Assembly (NCBI GenBank): GCA_020638195.1
Contig: JACKJC010000005.1
Span: 310,001-374,000, forward strand
Direction of reading: 5' to 3'
Length of the DNA: 64,000 bases
From: Methylobacteriaceae bacterium
GTDB taxonomy: Bacteria > Pseudomonadota > Alphaproteobacteria > Rhizobiales > Beijerinckiaceae
Shown here: positions 18,305-26,923 of the stretch, piece after piece
How the letters are laid out: every line of letters begins with the position of its first letter
How positions within the stretch are numbered: position 1 is the first letter of the stretch
Made by a program: the position numbers and the translations under genes
Notes under the pieces: generated by a model
What the model was told of the DNA's origin: nothing
The model's database searches: none
Seen by the model: the letters and a program-made list of their open reading frames with translations, nothing else

Positions 18305-19321
18305 ATGGCGCCGCGCGCCTTCATCTGCGGCTGCTCGTCCACGGTCCTGACCGCGGACGAGGAGGCCTTCATCCGGCAGTCCGACCCCTGGGGGCTCATT
18401 CTATTCAAGCGGAACGTGGCGGATCGCGCGCAAATGCGCGCGCTGACCGATCGATTCCGTGAATTGACCGGCCGAACCGACGCGGCCGTCCTGATCGACC
18501 AGGAAGGCGGACGCGTGCAGCGGATGGCCGCCGACCATTGGCCGGCCTATCCCTCGGCGGCCCGCCTCGCCGCCACCGCGACCGACTCCGTCGTGCAAGT
18601 CAGGAACGTCTTTCTCGCCGCCCGCCTGATCGCGCACGACCTCGCGGAAGTCGGCGTCAACGTCGACTGCCTGCCGGTTCTCGACCTGCCGGTTCCCGGC
18701 AGTCACGCCATCATCGGCGATCGCGCCTATGGCGAGGATCCCGAGACCGTGGCGCGCCTCGGCCGCGCCGCCGCCGAAGGCCTGATTGCCGGCGGCGTCC
18801 TGCCCGTGTTCAAGCACGTCCCCGGCCACGGCCGCGCCCGCGCCGACAGCCATCTCGAGCTGCCGACCGTCGAGACGTCGCGCGAAGAGCTGGAGCGCAG
18901 CGATTTCGCGCCCTTCCGGGCGAATGCGGACCTGCCGGTCGCCATGACCGCCCATGTCGTCTTCAAGGCGATCGACCCGGATCGCCCGGCGACGCTCTCG
19001 CCGATCGTCGTCAACGAAATCATTCGTGGTTTCATAGGCTTCGACGGGCTGCTGATGAGCGACGACCTGTCGATGAAGGCGCTTGCGGGCACGTTCCGCG
19101 ACCGCGCGCGCGCCCTGTTCGCGGCCGGCGTCGATATCGCGCTCCATTGTAACGGCGATCTTGCCGAGGCCGGCGAGGTCGCCGCCGAGGCGCCGGAGCT
19201 GTCCGGCAAGGCTCGGGAGCGGGCGGAAAAGGCGCTCGCCCGCATCGCCGGGGAGCGGCTGGCCTTCGATCCTGTGGACTCCCGCGAGAAACTCGCCGCG
19301 GCGCTTGCGAGCGCGGCCTAG
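18305..19321 (+). CDS. nagZ: Beta-N-acetylhexosaminidase NagZ (GH3)
   Basis: The 338-residue GH3 enzyme has the segments LIDQEGGRVQRM, FKHVPGHGRARADSH (general acid histidine of the NagZ-type loop; most members read KHFPGHG) and LLMSDDLSMKA (nucleophilic aspartate). It removes N-acetylglucosamine from anhydro-muropeptides in cytoplasmic peptidoglycan recycling. Length matches the family. It starts one base after the SPOR gene and precedes scpA by 54 bases. In bacteria with inducible AmpC, NagZ products drive induction; no ampR/ampC pair is seen here. Confidence 0.93.
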   Translation: MAPRAFICGCSSTVLTADEEAFIRQSDPWGLILFKRNVADRAQMRALTDRFRELTGRTDAAVLIDQEGGRVQRMAADHWPAYPSAARLAATATDSVVQVRNVFLAARLIAHDLAEVGVNVDCLPVLDLPVPGSHAIIGDRAYGEDPETVARLGRAAAEGLIAGGVLPVFKHVPGHGRARADSHLELPTVETSREELERSDFAPFRANADLPVAMTAHVVFKAIDPDRPATLSPIVVNEIIRGFIGFDGLLMSDDLSMKALAGTFRDRARALFAAGVDIALHCNGDLAEAGEVAAEAPELSGKARERAEKALARIAGERLAFDPVDSREKLAAALASAA

Positions 19322-19375
19322 AGGGGCCACATTCCGCGCCCATACGGCAAGTATCGGTAGCGGTGAGTGATTCGC

Positions 19376-20176
19376 ATGGCGGCGGCCCTGCCTTTTGACA
19401 TGGAGCCCCTGGACAAGGGGGAGACCGAGGAGGCCTTTCTCGTCGATGTCGACGGGTTCGAGGGCCCGCTCGATCTTTTGCTCGAACTCGCGCGCCGCCA
19501 GAAGGTCGATCTCGCCAAGATCTCCGTGCTGGCGCTGGCCGAGCAATATCTCCACTTCATCGAGGAGGCCCGCAAGGTTCGCCTCGAACTGGCCGCCGAC
19601 TATCTCGTGATGGCGGCCTGGCTCGCCTATCTCAAGTCTCGCCTGCTGCTGCCGGTCCCGCCCAAGGCGGACGAGCCGGCGGCCGCCGATCTCGCCGCAG
19701 CGCTCGCCGAGCGCCTGCGCCGGCTGGAGGCGATCCGCACCGCGGCCGAACAGCTCGTCAACCGCGCCCGTATCGGCCGCGACATGGCGATGCGCGGCGG
19801 CGCCGAGGGCATCGAGACAATCGCCACCCCGCAATGGCAGGCCTCGATCTTCGACCTGCTGTCGGCCTACGCCCGTCAGCGGCAGAAACACGCGCTGTCG
19901 AAGGTGACGCTCAAGCAGCGCCACGTCTGGTCGCTCGCCGAGGCGCGCGCGGCGCTGGAGCGCCTGTCCGGCATGGCCCGCGAATGGACCGTGCTGGACG
20001 ACTACCTGCTGCAATATTGTGTCTCGCCGGAAGTCGCGCGCACCGTTCGCGCCTCGTCCTTCTCGGCATCGCTGGAGCTAGTGCGGGAAGGGCGGCTGGA
20101 TCTGCGGCAGGACCGCGCTTTCGCGCCGATCTGGGTCCGGCGCAAGGAAGAGACGCCGCTGGCTGCGGCGGAGTAG
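19376..20176 (+). CDS. scpA: Segregation and condensation protein A
   Basis: The 266-residue kleisin begins with a disordered stretch, then VDGFEGPLDLLLELARRQKVDL, the hallmark of ScpA, and ends with a winged-helix segment (VSFSASLELVREGRL-like). ScpA bridges the Smc heads and, with ScpB, forms the condensin that separates sister chromosomes. ATG at 19376 is chosen because GGTGAG lies eight bases before it; a GTG three codons earlier is possible. scpB follows after 43 bases. Confidence 0.93.
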   Translation: MAAALPFDMEPLDKGETEEAFLVDVDGFEGPLDLLLELARRQKVDLAKISVLALAEQYLHFIEEARKVRLELAADYLVMAAWLAYLKSRLLLPVPPKADEPAAADLAAALAERLRRLEAIRTAAEQLVNRARIGRDMAMRGGAEGIETIATPQWQASIFDLLSAYARQRQKHALSKVTLKQRHVWSLAEARAALERLSGMAREWTVLDDYLLQYCVSPEVARTVRASSFSASLELVREGRLDLRQDRAFAPIWVRRKEETPLAAAE

Positions 20177-20219
20177 GGCGCCTGGCGCTCGTGAGTAACG
20201 TAGAGTGCAAGGAGAGGAC

Positions 20220-21053
20220 ATGGCCGACGCGGCTCGCGCATTCGAATTCGTGGAGGACGAGGCCCGGGCGCTCGAAGAGGCCCGCGCCGCGCTGCTCGCC
20301 GAATCCAAGCGCATCGTCGAGGCGCTGCTTTTCGCCTCCGCCGAACCGCTCGAGGAAAGCCTGCTCGGCGAGCGCCTGTCAGACGGCGCCGATCTCGCCA
20401 TGACGCTCGCGGCATTGCGCGAGGATTATGCGACGCGCGGCGTCAATCTCGCCCGCGCCGGAACCAAGTGGTATTTCCGCACCGCCGAGGATCTCGGCTG
20501 GCTGCTGCGCCGCGAGGAGACGCCGCAGAAGAAGCTGACCCGCGCCGCCGTCGAGACCTTGGCCATCGTCGCCTACCACCAGCCGGTCACGCGCGCGGAA
20601 ATCGAGGATATTCGCGGCGTCGCGATCTCGAAGGGCACGATCGACGTGCTGCTGGAAACCGGTTGGATTCGCCTGCGCGGCCGCCGCAAGGCGCCGGGCC
20701 GCCCGATCACCTATGGCACGACCGATCGTTTCCTCGTCCATTTCGGGCTGGAGCAGATTTCCGACCTGCCGGGACTCGAGGAGCTGCGGGGCGCGGGCCT
20801 GTTCGACGGCCGCCTGCCGGCTGGCTTCGGCATTCCCAAGCCGGACGACGGCGAGGCCCTGACGGCGGACGAGGATCCGCTGGACGCCGACGATACGGCG
20901 GAAGATTTTCCGCTGCTCGCGCAGGTCGATGCGGAGGACGAAGCCGCTGCGGCGGCGGACGTCGTCGCATCTCATGCCGATGACGCCGAGGCGCGCGAGG
21001 CCGGCGACGGCGAAGAGCGTGGGCGAGAGCCGGACGACGAGGCGGCGGAATGA
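20220..21053 (+). CDS. scpB: Segregation and condensation protein B
   Basis: The 277-residue protein has the two winged-helix domains of ScpB (from about residue 28: ESKRIVEALLFASAEPL; and from about 115: TRAAVETLAIVAYHQPVTRAE) with the RGRRKAPGRPITYGTT turn. The last 80 residues are a long acidic Asp/Glu/Ala tail longer than in many homologues. ScpB dimers bind ScpA in the Smc condensin. ATG at 20220 follows AAGGAG. The following gene is a PAP2 protein, not the tatABC genes found here in many Rhizobiales. Confidence 0.92.
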   Translation: MADAARAFEFVEDEARALEEARAALLAESKRIVEALLFASAEPLEESLLGERLSDGADLAMTLAALREDYATRGVNLARAGTKWYFRTAEDLGWLLRREETPQKKLTRAAVETLAIVAYHQPVTRAEIEDIRGVAISKGTIDVLLETGWIRLRGRRKAPGRPITYGTTDRFLVHFGLEQISDLPGLEELRGAGLFDGRLPAGFGIPKPDDGEALTADEDPLDADDTAEDFPLLAQVDAEDEAAAAADVVASHADDAEAREAGDGEERGREPDDEAAE

Positions 21054-21070
21054 GCGCGCGGAGCTGATCC

Positions 21071-21679
21071 GTGCTCGGCCCGCATGCCCTTGAATTCCTG
21101 TACACGATCACGAATTTCGGCGACGCCAATCTCATCGCGCCGCCGGTCTGCGGCGCGATAGCCGCACTCTGGGTCGTCGGCGATCGCCGCAACGCGCGTG
21201 CGCTGGCGCTGGCCTTCGCGGTATGCCTGGCGGCGACCGTGCTGTCGAAAATCCTCTTCATGTTCATCTATCGCGGCGGACCGCTGCGCAGCCCGAGCGG
21301 CCATACTGCGCTCGCCGCCTTCGTTTACGGCGCGCTAGCCCTGCTCGCCTGGAAACGCGAGAGCTTGGGTGGGCTGCGCTATGTCGTCATTGCGCTCTGC
21401 GCCGCGATCGTGCTCGGCGTCGCCGTCAGCCGCTTCAAGATCGGTGGTCACAGCCGCACCGAGACTGCCTTTGGTCTCGCCTATGGAGTGGCCGCTGTCG
21501 CGGTGCTTGCGCGTCGCTTCGCATGGAGACCGCAGGCGCGTTCGGGTGTCGCCCTTTCCGCAATCGCCGGCGTCACTGTGACGCTCGCCGCCTATGTCGT
21601 CCTCTCGTCGGGCTATTTCGACGAAGACGCGATATCCGCATTCACGCGCTGGCTGCGGGGGCTTGCGACACACGCCTGA
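21071..21679 (+). CDS. PAP2-superfamily membrane phosphatase-like protein
   Basis: The 202-residue protein has about six hydrophobic segments and the PAP2 motif PSGHTA. The third family motif, normally SR-x5-H-x3-D, reads SRFKIGGHSRTE, with glutamate in place of aspartate. The first motif (KxxxxxxRP) is also loose, as KILFMFIYRGGP. Members dephosphorylate lipid or undecaprenyl pyrophosphates outside the inner membrane; activity here is uncertain. The start is GTG at 21071, 17 bases after scpB, so it is probably in that operon. Confidence 0.75.
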   Translation: MLGPHALEFLYTITNFGDANLIAPPVCGAIAALWVVGDRRNARALALAFAVCLAATVLSKILFMFIYRGGPLRSPSGHTALAAFVYGALALLAWKRESLGGLRYVVIALCAAIVLGVAVSRFKIGGHSRTETAFGLAYGVAAVAVLARRFAWRPQARSGVALSAIAGVTVTLAAYVVLSSGYFDEDAISAFTRWLRGLATHA

Positions 21680-21705
21680 TCCCGCGCATCGGCCCCGAAT
21701 GAGAA

Positions 21706-21727
21706 GGGGCGGCGCAAGCGCCGCCCC
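21706..21727. terminator. Hairpin between convergent genes
   Basis: GGGGCGGCGC and GCGCCGCCCC form a perfect ten-base stem with a two-base loop. It lies between the convergent PAP2 gene and the first binding-protein gene, so it may end transcription from both sides. No strong T-run follows on the plus strand. Confidence 0.55.
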
Positions 21728-21774
21728 CCTAGAGCCGTGATCCTGCTTGGCGAAGGAGAAGGCTGGCTTCCGCC

Positions 21775-22980
21775 TCACTTCTTGCTGGCGTCGTAGATCT
21801 CGCCGAACAATGTCCAGCGGTCGCCCGTGAACTTCTGCAGCTGTTCCTGCTGGATCGGCGCGAAGTCGGTCGCGCTCGTGTTCACGGTGATGCCGGGCAG
21901 AAGCATCTCGAACTTCGCGTCCTTGAGGCTGGCCGCCTGCTTCATCACGTTCTCGCGCGTGAGATTGTCGCCGCACTTCTTGAGCACCTCGACCAGCCCC
22001 TGCGCCACCGTATAGCCGTAGACGAGATTGGCGTTGGTCTTGTCGCCGCCCGGCATGTACTTGTCGACGAAGGCCGACCAGTTCTTGAAGCCGGCGTCTT
22101 CCTTCCACTGCGGATCGGTAAGATCCTTCAGATATCCGGTGGAGATGATGCCTTGCGACGCTTCGAATCCTGCCGGCTTCAGCACCGCGCCGACTGACGC
22201 CGACACGTTGTTGAGGAAGTGCAGCGGCTTCCACTTGATCTCATGCGCCTTCTTGATCGCCATCGCCGCGAATTTCGGCGTGGTGATGTTGAAGAACGTA
22301 TCGGCGCCGGACGCCTGTAGACGCGTCATCTGCGAGTCGATCGTCGGATCGGAGACCTCGTAGGTGAGGGTAATGACCGGCTTGATCTTGCCGGCGAGCC
22401 CGTCCATGAAGCCTTTGAGGTAATCCTTACCGTAGTCGTCGTTCTGGTAGAGGATCGCGATCTTTGCGTTAGGCTTGTTCTTCAGGATGTATTGCGCGTA
22501 GATCGTGCCTTCGGCTTGGTAGCTCGGCTGCCAGCCCATCGTCCACGGGAAGTGCTTCGGATCGTTCCACTTGGTCGCGCCGGTGGCGACGAACAGCTGC
22601 GGCACCTTTTTCTGGTTCATGTATTTCTGGATCGCCGTGTTAGGCGGCGTTCCGAGCGGATTGAAGATCATCAGCACATTATCGCTCTCGACGAGCTTGC
22701 GCGCCTGTTCCACGGTCTTGGGCGGGCTGTAGCCGTCGTCATACGAGATGAAGTTGATCTTGCGTCCGTTGATGCCGCCCTTCTCGTTGATCATATTGAA
22801 ATAGGCGGCTTCGGTCTTGCCGATGACGCCATAGGCGGAGGCGGGCCCGCTGTACGGCATGATGTTGCCGATCTTGATTTCGGTGTCGCTGGCGCCCGGC
22901 CCGTATTTTTTCTCGGCCTTGGCGATGCTCGCCATGCCGACGGCGACAGTCGCCGCCAGGACAAATCTAGCGTATTTCAT
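21775..22980 (-). CDS. ABC transporter substrate-binding protein, branched-chain amino acid type (copy 1)
   Basis: The 401-residue periplasmic binding protein has a Sec signal peptide (MKYARFVLAATVAVGMASIAKA) and the LivJ/LivK-type fold: EIKIGNIMPYSGPASAYG, GGINGRKINFISYDDGYSP and LYQNDDYGKDYLKGFMDGL. Related proteins bind branched-chain amino acids, amides or urea. No membrane or ATPase subunits lie nearby, so its permease must be elsewhere. The ATG at 22980 follows GGGGAG. It is very similar to the next gene upstream (about four in five residues by eye). Confidence 0.87.
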   Translation of the reverse strand: MKYARFVLAATVAVGMASIAKAEKKYGPGASDTEIKIGNIMPYSGPASAYGVIGKTEAAYFNMINEKGGINGRKINFISYDDGYSPPKTVEQARKLVESDNVLMIFNPLGTPPNTAIQKYMNQKKVPQLFVATGATKWNDPKHFPWTMGWQPSYQAEGTIYAQYILKNKPNAKIAILYQNDDYGKDYLKGFMDGLAGKIKPVITLTYEVSDPTIDSQMTRLQASGADTFFNITTPKFAAMAIKKAHEIKWKPLHFLNNVSASVGAVLKPAGFEASQGIISTGYLKDLTDPQWKEDAGFKNWSAFVDKYMPGGDKTNANLVYGYTVAQGLVEVLKKCGDNLTRENVMKQAASLKDAKFEMLLPGITVNTSATDFAPIQQEQLQKFTGDRWTLFGEIYDASKK

Positions 22981-23105
22981 ACGTTTCTCCCCTCGCATTG
23001 GGCCGGCTTGCCGCCGGCGTTTCCCCCCAAAACCCCACATTCCATCGCCGGTGAGCGTCTGCGCGCTTCGGGTCGGCTGTTTCGTCGCCTTGCGGCGCTT
23101 CTGTT

Positions 23106-23140
23106 CTTGAAAAAGACGGGGCGGCTCGCGCCGCCCCGTC
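23106..23140 (-). terminator. Rho-independent terminator after binding-protein copy 2
   Basis: GACGGGGCGGC and GCCGCCCCGTC (23115-23140) form a perfect 11-base stem with a four-base loop. On the minus strand it is followed by TTTTTCAAG. It begins five bases past the stop of copy 2, so copy 1 likely has its own promoter or depends on read-through. Confidence 0.8.
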
Positions 23141-23145
23141 GCGGA

Positions 23146-24354
23146 TCAATGCTTGCGGGCGTCGTAGACGGGCCCGAAGCGCTCCCAGTGATCCTTCTCG
23201 AACTTCATCAGCTGTTCCTGCTGGATCGGTCCGAAGTCGGTCGCGGAGGTCTGGATCAGCACGCCCGGCAGCATCATTTCCTGCTGCATTGGCTTGAGGC
23301 TGGCGGCCTGCTTCATCACGTTCTCGCGCGTGAGATTGTCGCCGCACTGCTTGAGCACCTGCACCAGCGTCTGCGCGTCGTTGTAGCCGGTCACGAGACC
23401 GCCGTCGGCCTTGTTGGCGCCCGGCATGTACTTGTCGATGAACTCGCTCCACTTCTTCAGGCCCGCGTCGTCCTTCCACTGCGGGTCGGTCGCGTCCTTC
23501 ATGTAGGCGGTCGAAATGATGCCCTGGGCATTCTCGAAGCCGGCGGGCTTCAGCACCGCGCCGACCGAGGCCGACACGTTGTTGAGGAAGTGCATCGGCT
23601 TCCATTTCATCTCGGCCGCCTTCTTGATCGCCATGGCGGCGAACTTCGGCGTCGTGATGTTCATGAACGTGTCGGCGCCCGAGGCCTGCATGCGGGTCAT
23701 CTGCGAGTCGATCGTGGGATCGCTCACTTCGTAGGAGAGCGTGATGGCCGGCTTGATCTTGCCGTCGAGCCCATCCATGAACCCTTTGAGATAGTCCTTA
23801 CCGTAGTCGTCGTTCTGGTAGAGGATCGCGACCTTGGCCTTCGGGTTCTTTTCGAGCAGATATTTCGCGTAGATCTTGCCTTCGGCCTGATAGCTCGGCT
23901 GCCAGCCCATCGTCCACGGGAAGTGCTTCGGGTCGTTCCACTTGGTGGCGCCCGTCGCCAGGAAGAGGTGCGGCACCTTCTTCATGTTCATGTACTTGTG
24001 GATCGCGGAATTCGGCGGCGTGCCGAGCGGCGCGAAAATCAGCAGCACGTTGTCGCTCTCGACGAGCTTGCGCGCCTGCTCGACGGTCTTCGGCGGGCTG
24101 TAGGCGTCGTCGTAGGAGATGAAGTTGATCTTGCGGCCATTGATGCCACCCTGATCGTTGATCATCTTGAAATAGGCGGCCTGCGTCTTTCCGATGATGC
24201 CGTAGGCGGACGCGGGGCCGCTGTAGGGCATGATATTGCCGATCTTGATCTCGGTGTCCGTTACGCCTGGTCCGTAAGCTTTCTCGGCGAATGCTGCGGT
24301 CGCAAGGCCCGCGCTCGCAATGACAGTGGCGAGCGCCAGCTTCATCGATTTCAT
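23146..24354 (-). CDS. ABC transporter substrate-binding protein, branched-chain amino acid type (copy 2)
   Basis: The 402-residue product has a Sec signal peptide (MKSMKLALATVIASAGLATA...) and the same fold as the downstream copy: EIKIGNIMPYSGPASAYGII, GINGRKINFISYDDAYSPP and ILYQNDDYGKDYLKGFMDG. The two copies differ mainly in the signal peptide, a few surface segments and the region near residues 305-345 (for example KADGGLVTGYNDAQTL against KTNANLVYGYTVAQGL). That could reflect different ligands. It starts at ATG 24354 after a GGAGAGGGAG-type site and ends in a strong terminator. No transporter partners are nearby. Confidence 0.87.
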   Translation of the reverse strand: MKSMKLALATVIASAGLATAAFAEKAYGPGVTDTEIKIGNIMPYSGPASAYGIIGKTQAAYFKMINDQGGINGRKINFISYDDAYSPPKTVEQARKLVESDNVLLIFAPLGTPPNSAIHKYMNMKKVPHLFLATGATKWNDPKHFPWTMGWQPSYQAEGKIYAKYLLEKNPKAKVAILYQNDDYGKDYLKGFMDGLDGKIKPAITLSYEVSDPTIDSQMTRMQASGADTFMNITTPKFAAMAIKKAAEMKWKPMHFLNNVSASVGAVLKPAGFENAQGIISTAYMKDATDPQWKDDAGLKKWSEFIDKYMPGANKADGGLVTGYNDAQTLVQVLKQCGDNLTRENVMKQAASLKPMQQEMMLPGVLIQTSATDFGPIQQEQLMKFEKDHWERFGPVYDARKH

Positions 24355-24442
24355 ACGTTTCTCCCTCTCCATGACCGCAGTGCGAAATGCTATCGTCGCG
24401 ATCAACCCCTTCCCAATGTCAGGGCGCGGAAATGCTAGCGAT

Positions 24443-25129
24443 TTATCGCGTCATGTCACGTTGCACTGCGAAAGAAGCGAGCACATCGTTACCGGGCATC
24501 CGCAATCCTGCCGGCCATGCGAAAAAGTCGCCGTCGGCTTCGACGGCGCGCTCCAGCATTCGTCGGTAGGCGGCGCGTGGAAGCGCCACGGCGCCGAGCG
24601 AGGCCAGGTGCGGCGTCACGAACTGTGTGTCGAGGAGGCGATAGCCGCCGGCGCGCAGACGCGCCGCAAGATACACAAGCGCGACCTTCGAGGCGTCGCG
24701 CTCGACATGGAACATGCTTTCGCCGAAGAACGCGGCGCCGAGCGCCAGGCCATAGAGGCCGCCGACCAGGACGCCGTTCCGGCGGCATTCGACCGTGTGG
24801 ACGAAGCCGGCGTCGAACAATTCGCGATACAACCTCCGAATCGGCGCATTGATCCACGTCGTTCCGCGTGCGCTGCCTGCATGCGCGCAGCCCTCGATCA
24901 CCGCGTCGAAGTCGCGGTCGACGGATACTTCGAACCGATCGGATCGCACGGTCTTCGCCAGGCTTCGCGAAATTTTCAGCCCATCGAGCGGAAAGACGCC
25001 GCGCTCCTCCGGCTCGACCCAATAGAGCCGATCATCGTCCTCGTTCTCGCCCATTGGAAAAAGGCCGATCGAATAGGCGCGCAGAACGATGTCCGGCGTG
25101 ATCTCGGGGCGGGGCGAAACGCGCGACAT
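24443..25129 (-). CDS. aat: Leucyl/phenylalanyl-tRNA-protein transferase
   Basis: The 228-residue enzyme shows the Aat signature: AYSIGLFPMGEN, LYWVEPEERGVFPLDGLKIS, the GGLYGLALGAAFFGESMF core and LLDTQFVTPHLASLGAVALP. It moves Leu or Phe from tRNA to N-terminal basic residues, making substrates for ClpAP under the N-degron rule. In Rhizobiales the gene normally lies next to accC/accB/aroQ; here the GGDEF gene, a small secreted protein and a TauE-type gene are between them. Confidence 0.95.
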   Translation of the reverse strand: MSRVSPRPEITPDIVLRAYSIGLFPMGENEDDDRLYWVEPEERGVFPLDGLKISRSLAKTVRSDRFEVSVDRDFDAVIEGCAHAGSARGTTWINAPIRRLYRELFDAGFVHTVECRRNGVLVGGLYGLALGAAFFGESMFHVERDASKVALVYLAARLRAGGYRLLDTQFVTPHLASLGAVALPRAAYRRMLERAVEADGDFFAWPAGLRMPGNDVLASFAVQRDMTR

Positions 25130-25211
25130 GGGTTTGAATGTTGGGTGCGCCCCCCTCGCGGGTCAAGGAGCGCGCTCGACATTCTTGCATCCGGGTCTCC
25201 AGAGACGGCGC

Positions 25212-26408
25212 TCAGGCCGCGCGACCGCTTTCTCCGAGGGCGTGAGGTTTCGCGCGCGCTTCTCGCGCACGCCGCTTGACCTCGTACATTTTCTCGTCGG
25301 CGGCGGCGATCAGCGCCTCGGCGTCCGTCTCGGCCTCGCCGGCGAGCGCCATGCCGACAGACAGTCGAACCATGAGCATATTGCCGGAGGCGTTCATCGG
25401 CTTGAGGAAAGCGGCTTCGATCCGGCCTGTCAGCTCCATACAGATCGTTCTTCCGGCATGGCCGTCCAGCAGAATGACGAATTCGTCCCCGCCGAGCCGC
25501 GCGACAAAAACGCCGTCGCCCGAGGCTTGCTGAAGGCGCTGGGCGGTGTGGCGCAGCACGTCGTCGCCGGCCGCGTGGCCGAGCCTGTCGTTGATCTCCT
25601 TGAAACTGTCCACGTCGATCAGCAGGGCGGCAGTCGGCGAGGGCAGGGCGCCCGAGCAATAGTGCGCGCCGCGCGCGGCGAGCGCGGCCCGGTTGGGCAA
25701 GCCGGTCAGCGCGTCGGTCAGCGCCATCTGGCGCAGGAAGTCGTTGGCGTCGCGCAGGGCAGCCGCGTCCTGCTCCAGGCGCTTCTGCATGGCGTTGATG
25801 GCGTCGATGACGTCGCCGAGTTCGTCGTGTGCCGCGAACGTGATCGTCTTGTGCGCGCCGGTTCGGGTGAATTGCGCGATCGAGTCCAGAATACTGGCGA
25901 TCGGCGCGCCGACGACGCGTCGGAAGACGACGTAGGCGGCGAGAGTCGCATAGACGACCGCGAGCGCGCCGAGGAGCGCGACGCTCCAGACGACCTCGCG
26001 CCGGATCTGATCGAGTTCGCCGTTTGAAACGCCCGCGCGCAACTCCAGCCCTCTACCCGGAATCGGCGCGGCGACCGTCTCCTGCATGGCTGCCCCGCGG
26101 CACCCTAGATGCGCGGGCGCGCGGACGCCGACAATGGCGCCTGCCTTGTCGACGATTTCCGCGCAGACGATGGCTGGATGGAACAGCAGCAAGGACAGCA
26201 GCCGTCGCGCGACCTGCGCATCCTCGGGCCTCGAGGCCTCGGTGATCGTCGAGGCGATGCGCCCGACCTGGCCGCCGACGCGCGCCGCCTGCTCGGCCCG
26301 CGCGCTCGCCAGACGTTGCTGCGCGATGATGACGCCGCCGAGCGTCGTCGCGAGCAGCAATGCGCCGGCGAGCGCGAGGACGAATTTGGCGTAGATGGAG
26401 CGGCGCAT
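25212..26408 (-). CDS. Membrane-bound GGDEF diguanylate cyclase with HAMP
   Basis: The 398-residue protein has a membrane segment at about residues 8-30, a periplasmic domain of about 100 residues, a second membrane segment at about 138-160, a HAMP-like linker (SILDSIAQFTRTGAH... DELGDVIDAINAM) and a GGDEF domain. The active-site motif is RLGGDEFVIL near residue 304, with DALTGLPNRAAL and IDVDSFKEINDRLGHAAGD also intact, so it should make c-di-GMP. The inhibitory RxxD site is not seen at the usual place. It ends with a basic tail. It lies 12 bases after a small secreted-protein gene on the same strand, suggesting that protein may modulate its periplasmic domain. Confidence 0.9.
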   Translation of the reverse strand: MRRSIYAKFVLALAGALLLATTLGGVIIAQQRLASARAEQAARVGGQVGRIASTITEASRPEDAQVARRLLSLLLFHPAIVCAEIVDKAGAIVGVRAPAHLGCRGAAMQETVAAPIPGRGLELRAGVSNGELDQIRREVVWSVALLGALAVVYATLAAYVVFRRVVGAPIASILDSIAQFTRTGAHKTITFAAHDELGDVIDAINAMQKRLEQDAAALRDANDFLRQMALTDALTGLPNRAALAARGAHYCSGALPSPTAALLIDVDSFKEINDRLGHAAGDDVLRHTAQRLQQASGDGVFVARLGGDEFVILLDGHAGRTICMELTGRIEAAFLKPMNASGNMLMVRLSVGMALAGEAETDAEALIAAADEKMYEVKRRAREARAKPHALGESGRAA

Positions 26409-26420
26409 GGCCAGTGTCGA

Positions 26421-26813
26421 TCAGTCCGCGGGCTGCGCCTTGCCAGCGTTCATGAGCGTCTCGAGCGGCGCGCGATTGGCGATCTCCGTGCGGATCACCT
26501 CGAAACTGGCGCCCTTCCGCATCATGTAGAAGTCGACGTTGGTGGCCGCGCCGTCCCTGTCCTTGAAATCGGTGCACAGGACGAAGGTGTCGCCCGCGCG
26601 GATGATCATCGGATGCGACTTGGCGGGCGAGTACCTGTCGATCCCGCCGGACTTGACGTCGAACCAGGGATACAGCCCGTCGACCGTCTGGCGATCGATG
26701 TGCTGAACCATCGCGGTTTGCAGCGCCAGCCGGTCCGCGTTGGACAGCGTGGCGGCGGCGGCGCTTCCGCAGAGCGCGGAAATCGAGGCGACGCAGGCGA
26801 TGAGCTTTCTCAT
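26421..26813 (-). CDS. Small secreted hypothetical protein, paired with the GGDEF gene
   Basis: The 130-residue product has a Sec signal peptide (MRKLIACVASISALCGSAAA, cleavage after AAA). The mature protein is a small domain of about 108 residues with strands such as MIIRAGDTFVLCTDF and a single cysteine. I do not recognise a family. It is the first gene of a two-gene unit with the diguanylate cyclase 12 bases downstream. A perfect inverted repeat covers its ribosome-binding region. Confidence 0.6.
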   Translation of the reverse strand: MRKLIACVASISALCGSAAAATLSNADRLALQTAMVQHIDRQTVDGLYPWFDVKSGGIDRYSPAKSHPMIIRAGDTFVLCTDFKDRDGAATNVDFYMMRKGASFEVIRTEIANRAPLETLMNAGKAQPAD

Positions 26814-26820
26814 TGATTCT

Positions 26821-26846
26821 TATCCGTGTGAGGAAACGCACGGATA
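26821..26846 (-). promoter_or_regulatory. Inverted repeat over the ribosome-binding region of the GGDEF unit
   Basis: TATCCGTG at 26821-26828 and CACGGATA at 26839-26846 are perfect inverted eight-base arms with a ten-base spacer. On the minus strand the second arm contains the only GGA-type ribosome-binding bases, seven bases before the ATG at 26813. It could be a repressor site or an RNA hairpin that hides the ribosome-binding site. Confidence 0.45.
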
Positions 26847-26923
26847 GTGCCGCAATCACATTCATGCGACGTTGTGGCGCTCGGGTCGGCGGCTTTAATG
26901 GGCGCTAACCTAAACGCGGCGGA

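Noticed and set aside
22492..24438. A 648-codon open frame on the plus strand
   Set aside because: It runs antisense across both binding-protein genes and the terminator between them, and its product is repetitive only because those genes are duplicates.
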